NCBI GenBank assembly: GCA_028751875.1
Contig: CM054140.1
Coordinates: 32,799,908 to 32,863,907 of the forward strand
Length of the DNA: 64,000 bases
Source of the DNA: Rapana venosa
Taxonomy: Eukaryota; Mollusca; Gastropoda; Neogastropoda; Muricidae
Reading direction: 5' to 3'
Shown piece after piece: positions 56,713 through 64,000 of this stretch. The notes under the pieces are model-generated. The model was not told where the DNA came from. It saw nothing but the letters and a program-made list of their open reading frames with translations, and did no database searches. The first letter of the stretch is position 1; each line of letters begins with the position of its first letter. A program made the position numbers and the translations under genes.

Positions 56713-59184
56713 GTAAGAAAACTTACTTGATGATGTTTGTTGTGCTGCAACTTTTGCTGTCTGAGTTTTAGAATAAATTTTTGCGAATTTTGTTATCAAG
56801 TGGAAAAAATCTGCCAAGTCTATCATCTTTTACTTTATGCCAATTCTACCTTCAAGTCTTAAGTAGCCAGTTTGAGCTGTAAGATTATAAATTATAGGAA
56901 AAGGGGGGGTTGCAAAAAAAAAGGGGGAAGCTTTTGAAGAAATATAAACAGCGCGTTTGAAAAAAAGGGAAAAGCCACCCAGAAAATGTAAAAAAAAGGT
57001 TCAAATTGGTTTACCATAAGGGATTATTTAAATTAGAAATGGGGAGAAAAATTGCGCAGAAGGTTTTTTTTGATTGGAAATTTTAAACTTCTGGTTATAT
57101 TTTGATTTTGTTTTGTTATTTTTAAAATTTTTGTTTTGCAAAAAAACTTTTTATGGTGTGAAGTTTAATCCACGGGAAGAATTTTGATTTACAACATCTT
57201 TTTCCAAATTTGTATCCGTGTGTTTTAAATTTGAAAATTTGAGAGGATGTTGAATTCACCCCTTGGTTAGCTGCTGCCTAGAAAAGGTTTGTTTTTGCTC
57301 TAAAAATTCTGCTGAAATAATTTTTTGTTTTTCAAAGCTGGAGTTTTGGTAAAATCATATTGGTTTTTTTAGGGGCCCCTTGGGGTTCCCATTTTTAAAA
57401 AAATTGGAAACAGGGATTTGATAAAAGGGGGCCCATATATTGGGGGGACAGGCTGAACCATTTTTGGGATATTGACGCCCCTTTTCCCTTCCCCCTTGCG
57501 TTTATTTCCCTGTTTAAAGGAGGTCCCTTTTTAGCTGGGGGACTGTCTAAGCAACGCAAACGGTACCCTCCCCGGGTTTTCCCCTGCCCTCAAATTGGGG
57601 GGGGGAAAGGGGTCTCCCCACTGGCATCCCTCCCCCAAAAGGGCCCCTTAAAAAAAAATTTCCTTGGCCAGGCGTTTTAAACCTTTTGCCATCACAATTG
57701 GTTTTTTTCTTTCAAAATTAAGTGTTTCCCCCCGAATTTCCCCCGTATTTTGAGGGAAACGACTTTTAAATAAGAAAACTTATTTGCCGTGCCCCCTTTA
57801 AAATTTTAATAACACCAGGGGGAAATTTTCTTTGGTTAAGATCTTTATTAAAAGGGGTAACCCTTTTTTTCTCTTAGTTTAAAATTTTCAGGGATTGTTT
57901 GGAAAAAATATGAAATTGGGGCAGAACGGAGGAATGGACCAGTTTTCCCGCGGTTGGAAAAGGTGAAGATCGGGGAGACAACACCCCTGGCTTGAGCAAT
58001 ATCATGGGAGAGGGCTTGGGTGTATAAACGAAAAAAAATCCGTTAAAAGGAGGATGCCAAAAGAAAACTTAAAAAACACCTAAAAATCTTTACAGGGATA
58101 AAAATTTTAAAAAAAAATAGAAATTTCCTTTTTTTTTTCTCTTAAAACGTGGGGACAAATGAATTGTGTGTTAACCTTGCAAATTTTTTGCATTTTACCA
58201 AAAATTTTGTTATCCTTTCCCCACCAACTGTAATAAAAAAAATTTAAAAGCCCTGCGGGATGGGGCAAGGTACGAGTTGGAAAGTGCGGGTGGAGGGCGC
58301 GTTTGTTCGTTTGCGAAATAAAGCCACGAAGCCCGGTAACAGAAAAGGGGCCCCGGTGGAACCCGAATTTTTACCACGAAAAACCCCTGAAAAAATGTCC
58401 CTGCAAAAAAGAAAAAACCCCAAGAAAAAACAAGCCCCCCAAAAATGTGAAAAAAAGGTTTGGGGAAAGGGTCCTTGTGAAACAGACTCCCGCTCGAGGG
58501 AAACAGAAGAAAAAAAAAGGGGTTTTTAAAAATTGGCGCTTTGAATTGGCCTCGACACCAATTCCTTATCTTAATTTTAATAAAAAACCAAACGGTGGTT
58601 TCTGGGGCCTTTTGGAAAAGGAGGGGGTTTTTTGCCTGTTTTACTGGATTGTAAAATTGGCACCTAATGACAAAACTTCAGTGTTTTTTTGGGCGAAAGG
58701 AAAAACCACTTTTCAAAGGTGGTGGCATGTCCCGGGGGACCAAAAATTGGAGGTGAATCGGGTGCATCACCCGGGAATTTTTTTTTAATAGATTCCGGCG
58801 GTTTCTTTGTGTTTTGGTAACAAAAAAAAAAACTGTTGCCAGAAAAGTGTTGGCTTGGACTTCTTTGGGGAAAACGTTATAACAAAACCAAAAGCGCATT
58901 TTTTTGGGCCCTCAAGGGGGATTCATATTTGGGCCCCGGTCCTTTCTGGGTGCCCTTTTCGGCCGAAAACGGAAAAAAAGGCGGTTTTGAAAATTGAGAC
59001 ACAGACCAGAAAAATAATTTCGATTTAAAAGTCCCCTTAAACTGCCTGGGCCCATGTTTGAAATGGGGTGTTCAACCTTTGGAGGCCCCCGTAAAAAGGG
59101 GTGAAATTTGCTAAAAAAAAAAAAAAAAAAAAAAAAATTTTCAAAATTTTTCCCCTCCTTTTCCTCCTCCTCTCTCCCTCCCTC

Positions 59185-59425
59185 CCTCCCCCCTCCTGTG
59201 TCAGGAGGCTTACTACAAATTTTAACATTGGTAATTTTTAAATCCTTCTGCCTAGTTTTTGCCTGTTTGATTTGTTTTTCTTCTTTAAAAAAATAGAGAA
59301 ATGAAAAAGTACTGTAAGCAAATGTACTTCCCCCCTTTTTTGGGTGGGGGGGGGGGTGCCCCCCTTTTTTTTTTCATTTGGGGGGCCCTTGGGCCCCATT
59401 TGAAATCCTAGAAATCAAAGGGGTC
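59185..59425. mobile_element. Right-end fragment of the TIR element, degraded copy
   Basis: Follows 36430-36703 in order: CCTCCTGTGTCA, TTTAAATCCTTCTGCCTA, TACTGTAAGC, a poly-G block, GGGGGCCCTTGGGCCCC, GAAATCCTAGAA. Homopolymers are stretched or lost compared with the other copy, and the terminal CAACACTG is missing. Confidence 0.55.
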
Positions 59426-61929
59426 CTTTTTTGTCCTTCACCCCTGAGACCCCCCCCTATGAACCATCGGGAAATTTTTCTCTCAAGTTCCTCTTACAGA
59501 CCCTTTTTTTTTTCCGGGGCACCCGGAAGGGTTTTGGTGAAGTACCGCCTTAGTGTCCCGGAGATGTAGGTTTGAACATGGCTCGATGCCTCGCTCCCCC
59601 CTGAGTTTTGGGCCCAATCCCCGGCTCTCCTTCTCCAACTACGACACCCCTTGATTTTCCATTCTTGCTCCTGGTGTGGGGATGCCCCTGGTGCCTCGGG
59701 GTGTATGGGAAGCACGAAATCTTTTCCCAAAAAAACCCCCCTTTTTCCCTCTTACAACGAAAAGTTAAAAAGAATTAGCGACATCAATCTTCAGGGCTGA
59801 AAAAAGAAATAAAAGGGGGGGGGGCGTATACGGGGGCCGGGCTAAATTTAGCTCCCTTCTCCCTGAGGCCCATGGGTAAAGCATGGGCTTCGCCTGGCAA
59901 TAGTCACATGCCAGCCCCGGTGTCGGGTTTTGAAAATTTGGGTTCCCCGGCACTTTTCATTCAATTCTCCCTGATGCTTTCCCTGTCAAATAATAGGGAC
60001 CCAGGGATTGCCTCGCTGTGGTAGCCAGCATCCCATTTCCTCCCCCGCCCGACTTAACTCACCCCTCCAGTTTTAAACGGGTACCCCCTCCTTCATTGTG
60101 CTATTCTGCATCAGTGACCCACGAAAGTTGTGTAATTAAAAGAAAATTTTTATTCAAAAATTTTTTAATCTAACATCTTACCTGGCTCACACAGGGGCCC
60201 CTCCCTTCCTCCCCCCTGTCGGTTCCTTCATTTTCCCATCAGGGTTTTGCTTTCTCGAAAAAGGGGAAAGGGTTTCTACGCATCCCAAAAGGGGCATAGT
60301 ACTTCAGAGTTGGGGTCCTTTGGACTTTTTGTTTAGAGCAAAATGGCAAATACTGTTGCTTTTGCATCAGGGGGCCACGGTAAGTATGTTGATTAAAAGT
60401 AATTTTAGAAAAAGTTCTCTTTTGTTCTCTTCAGGGGGGGAAGATTTAAATTCGGGGTAAAAAAAAAATCCCGTTTTGGGGGTCTGTGCCTCCTCCAACC
60501 CCCATCACCCTCTCTGTTTTGTCATGTTTTTTGCTTTCCAGGACTTTAATTGTGTATTTTTTAAATCCAAAGTGTACCCATTTTCGGGATATTTGAAAAA
60601 GGGCAAGGGGATCCCCGGTGAAGAGGGCAGTGACTTTGATTTTGAGAGGGAAAAAGAGGCGCGGCAGGGATTCAGATTGGACGGGCATGAAGACACCCGG
60701 GGGGGTGGCAAGGGTCCAAGTATCTCCACTCCGTCCCAGGAATGAAACCTTTCGCCTCACGCCCATACAAGGCGGAAAATAAAGGGGGGGAAATGTTTTT
60801 GGGGGGGGAAAGGGGCTTAATGGGGAATAGATGGATGGTGGATGGTGGATGGTTGAGGGTTGGATGGTGGGGGGTGGGGGGGGTGGGTGGGGGTGGGGTG
60901 GTGGGGGGGGGGATGGTTTGGAGGGTGTTTGTGAATTGGAATATTTTTTTTGGGGGGTTTTTTTTTTTCTCTTTTGTGTTATTTTTATTTATGGGATTGT
61001 AAGGTTTTTGATATGGGATGATTGTGTTAATAACCAGACTTAGTTAGAGATTGGGGGGGGGGGGGGGGTTTTTGAGCATTTGGGAAAAGCTTTTTTTTTT
61101 AAAAGAAAAATAAGTTTTGTTGATTTCACTAGAAAGGGAAAAAAGGCTTTCCCAAACCAATACATGTGCAAATAAATATGAAAAGGAAATTTGTCTTAAC
61201 TTTAACCAATGCACATCATTTTTTCTTTAAATTTTGTAAAAAAAAAAGGGGGAATGGCTATTTTCCCCCATACTGTTTTTTTTTCAGCAGAAATGTAGTG
61301 GGGGAAAACAAGTACAGGTGCCCAAATTTACAGTATCTGTTTAAATTTTATCGTCATTGCTTTTTGGAGCCCAAGTGTTTTTAAAAAGGGAGATCTGGAA
61401 TAGCATTTGTATTTTGTGGAAAATTGAGAATTTAAAATAATTTCTTTCCCTTTTGTTTTGTTTTTTTTTTTGTGTGGGGACTCACGGTAGTAAGTCCCCT
61501 CCCCCCCCCACCCCCCAAAACCCAACACGAAACACACACCACACCACCACAACACAACACCACACCCACACAACACACAAACACAAAACACACACACACA
61601 CACCAATTGCATCCCTCTGTCTCTATTTCCCCTCCCCCCCACCCCACCCCCGTACAAAAAAAACCGAATCAGTTGTGTCTTTGGCATGTATAATTTGCCC
61701 GTTTTAAAATTGGTCCTCCATCCTCCCTTGCCGTGCTGAAGATTGATGTGGAAAGTTGCCCTCACTCGCCCGGACCGAGAGTACTTGGGACAAAAGGGGC
61801 CCCTTGGACGGGAGGAAATGGGTGGTCGGCTGAAGTTTTTGAAGCGATCCTTTTCGCAACCCAGGGGGACCTGCTGATGACAGACAGCAAAGTGAAATTT
61901 TGTTGCTTTTTTCTTGCGACGAAGGAAGT

Positions 61930-63690
61930 GTAAGTTGTGTGTTGTTGAACAGATGGGAAAGGGGAAGTTGTGTGTGTTGTGACAGATGGGAATGGAAGTT
62001 GTTGCTGTGTGCAATAGAAAAATTTTGGGGGGAAAAATAAAAGGGATTGTTGTTTGATGCAGAAAAAAAGTGGAAGTTGTGTGTGCGTTGACGACAGACG
62101 AAAGTGTAAGTTGGTGCTGTTGTTGCGACGACAGGAAAGTGTAATTGTTGTTGTTGTGACAATAGGAAATGTGAAGTTTTGTTTTTTTTGACAAAATAAA
62201 AGGGGAAGTTGTGTGTGTTGATGACAGATAGGAAAGTGGAAGTTGGTGCTGTTGTTGACAGATAGGAAATGGAAGTTGTGTGCTGTTGTACAGATGGGGA
62301 AGTGGAGTTGTGTGCTGTTGATGACGATGGGGAAAGGGAATTGTGTGCTGTTGATGCAAGAGGAAAGTGGAATTTTGGGTGCGTAGACAGATGGGAAATG
62401 GAAGTTGTGTGCTTTTGTGACAGTAGGAAAGTGGAATTTGTGGCTTTTTGATGACGTGGAAGGAAATTTGGTGTGTTGATGAAATAGGAAAGTGGAAGTT
62501 TGTGCTTTGTCAGAAGGAAAAGGGGAAATTGTGTGAAACAGCGGAAAGTGTAAGTTGTGTGCGCTTTGACACAGACAAAAGTGTAATTGTGTGCTGTTGT
62601 TGACACAACGGGAAAGGTAAGTTGTGTGCTGCTTTTGACAACAGACGGAAAGTGTACATTGTTACGTTTTTTGTTGCGACGGAAAGTGTGTTGTGTGTGT
62701 TGTTGTTGCAACAAAAAGTGAAATTTGGTAGTTTTTTTTTACAGACAGGAAAGTGTAAGGCGTAAGTTTTGAAGGGGAAAGTGTACGTTGTGTCTGCTTT
62801 TGACGACAGACAGGAAAGTGAAATTTGTGTGTTTTGGTTGACGACAACGGGAAAAGTGAAATTGTGTGTGTTGTTGTTGCGACGGGAAGTGTATTTTGGT
62901 TTTCTGTTGTTTTAAACAACAAAAAAGTTAATTTGCGTACTTTTGTTGACAGGCAGAAAGTGATTTGTGCTGCTGTTGACGACGACGGAATGTCGTTGTG
63001 TTTGTTTTGTGAAAGACGGGAAAGTGAAATTGTTACTGTTGTTGTTACAGACGGAAAGGTCCCGTTGTGTCTTTTGTTGTTGACAGACAAAAAAGTGTAA
63101 TTGTGTGGGTTGTTGTTGAAGCAGGAAATTTAAATTTGTTGCTGTTGTGACGACAGGAAAGTGTAAGTTGTGTGCGTTGTGACGACGGGAAATTTTAAAA
63201 TTTGTGTGCAACAGACGGAAGGTAAGTTTGTATGTTGTTGCAGACAGGAAAGTGTTTTGTGCAACGACAGGAAAGTGTAGTTGTGTGCGTTTTGCAGCAG
63301 GAAAGTTGTTGTGTGAAACAACGGGAAAGTGTAATTTGTGTATTTTGTTGACAGACGGGAAAGTGTAATTGGGTGGAAAAAGACAGGAAAGTGTAATTGG
63401 GCTGTTGCGACAACAGGAAAATTTGTTATTGTGATAACAAAAGTGAAAGTTGTGTATGATGCAACAGCAGGAAGTGAAATTTGTGGCAAAAGCGGGAAAA
63501 GGAATTTGTGTACTTTTGATGACAGACAGGAAATGAAAGTTGTTGCACAGACGGAAAGTGAAATTTTTTTGTGCGTGATGATAGACAAGAAGTGTAAGTG
63601 GCGACGTTGTTGACGACAGAAAGTGAAAGTTTTGTGGCGTAGACAGGAAAGTGTAAATTGTGTGCTGTTTTTGAGGGATGAAACATGTCG
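61930..63690. repeat. Degenerate minisatellite, unit about 35-45 bp
   Basis: Repeats of a GACGACAGACGGGAAAGTGT core followed by AAGTTGTGTGCTGTTGTT, with variable spacing and many indels, cover about 1.75 kb. The absence of stops in some frames comes from the repeat, giving long His/Thr/Phe-rich frames on the minus strand that are not genes. Confidence 0.8.
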
Positions 63691-64000
63691 TAACAACTTG
63701 CTGTTTTTCTTTGTCTAATAAGTAGTTGCGTTTTGGTTTTTTCTTTGGGGTTGGGTTGGGTTTTTTGTTGTTTTTGTTTTTTTTAAAGGGAGGAGGGGGG
63801 GACGGGGGAGTACTCTTTTATAAGAAATTTTTTTTTTTTTCTCTCAAAAGTGGGGAATTTGAAACGGCTACCACACTGTTTTCCCCCCCACTTTTTTCTC
63901 ATAAAAATTTTTTAAATTTATATAAAACATTGACTGCATGTCACTGCCATTTTAGCCGGGGCATGGTGTTCTTTGAACTTTTTAACAGAAAAAAGGGAAA

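Larger units (their letters stand above)
56890..64000. other. Degraded or unpolished sequence block
   Basis: From about 56.9 kb, runs of three to nine identical bases become far more frequent on both strands. Known repeats (59185-59425) match their clean copies only with many homopolymer changes, and no exon can be followed. This looks like single-read or unpolished assembly rather than biology. Predicted frames here should not be trusted. Confidence 0.7.

Noticed and set aside
60541..60740. Possible further LTV1 exon with an acidic/basic frame (EEGSDFDFEREKEARQ)
   Set aside because: No match to a conserved LTV1 block and no reliable splice sites in the degraded region.
61328..62714. Overlapping minus-strand frames of 343 and 336 residues, the longest in the window
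   Set aside because: They read through a degenerate minisatellite in poor-quality sequence; the composition is His/Thr/Phe/Ser repeat with no domain.

Overview
The window is metazoan nuclear DNA: intron-rich genes with GT..AG splice sites, very dense microsatellites and poly-G/poly-C runs, tRNA-headed SINEs and decayed LINEs. The proteins and the repeat style suggest a mollusc, probably a marine gastropod; the taxon is an inference, because nothing in the window names it.

Three genes can be followed exon by exon. (1) Plus strand, 4162-28985: an SLC17-family transporter closest to SLC17A9/VNUT, the vesicular nucleotide transporter. Eleven coding positions were joined by hand, every junction keeps the frame, and about 416 residues are visible; the exon with the start codon was not found. 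(2) Minus strand, 47525 down to about 40960: ATP6V0B, the V-ATPase Vo subunit c'' proteolipid, seven coding exons and about 222 residues, with a tentative last exon. (3) Plus strand, 50800 to at least 56712: the 5' part of an LTV1-like 40S ribosome-biogenesis factor, whose first coding exon contributes only the ATG. Genes 1 and 2 converge; genes 2 and 3 diverge across about 3.3 kb. VNUT loads ATP into vesicles using the potential made by the V-ATPase, so genes 1 and 2 are functionally related neighbours.

The most interesting observation is in the transporter. Two different exons, at 7328-7427 and 10623-10722, both encode the same TM4-TM5 segment. Each is exactly 100 nt and each has entry phase 1 and exit phase 2. 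Using both, or neither, shifts the frame into an early stop, so the reading frame forces mutually exclusive use. They match at 11 of 34 residues. This looks like a two-isoform switch within the transport core of a vesicular nucleotide transporter.

The rest is mostly repeats. Two copies of one CR1/L2-like LINE (21713-24677 and 53296-56236) share a 5' boundary. At least three tRNA-headed SINE families are present; one shares its 3' tail with the LINE, and two others share a separate tail module. A 1.47-kb TIR element has split a 47-bp minisatellite at 34.4-36.8 kb. A piggyBac-like TTAA-flanked element at 1.2-2.4 kb carries a nested SINE. From about 56.9 kb to the end the sequence texture changes to stretched homopolymers and degraded repeats, which looks like unpolished assembly, and no LTV1 exon could be followed into it.
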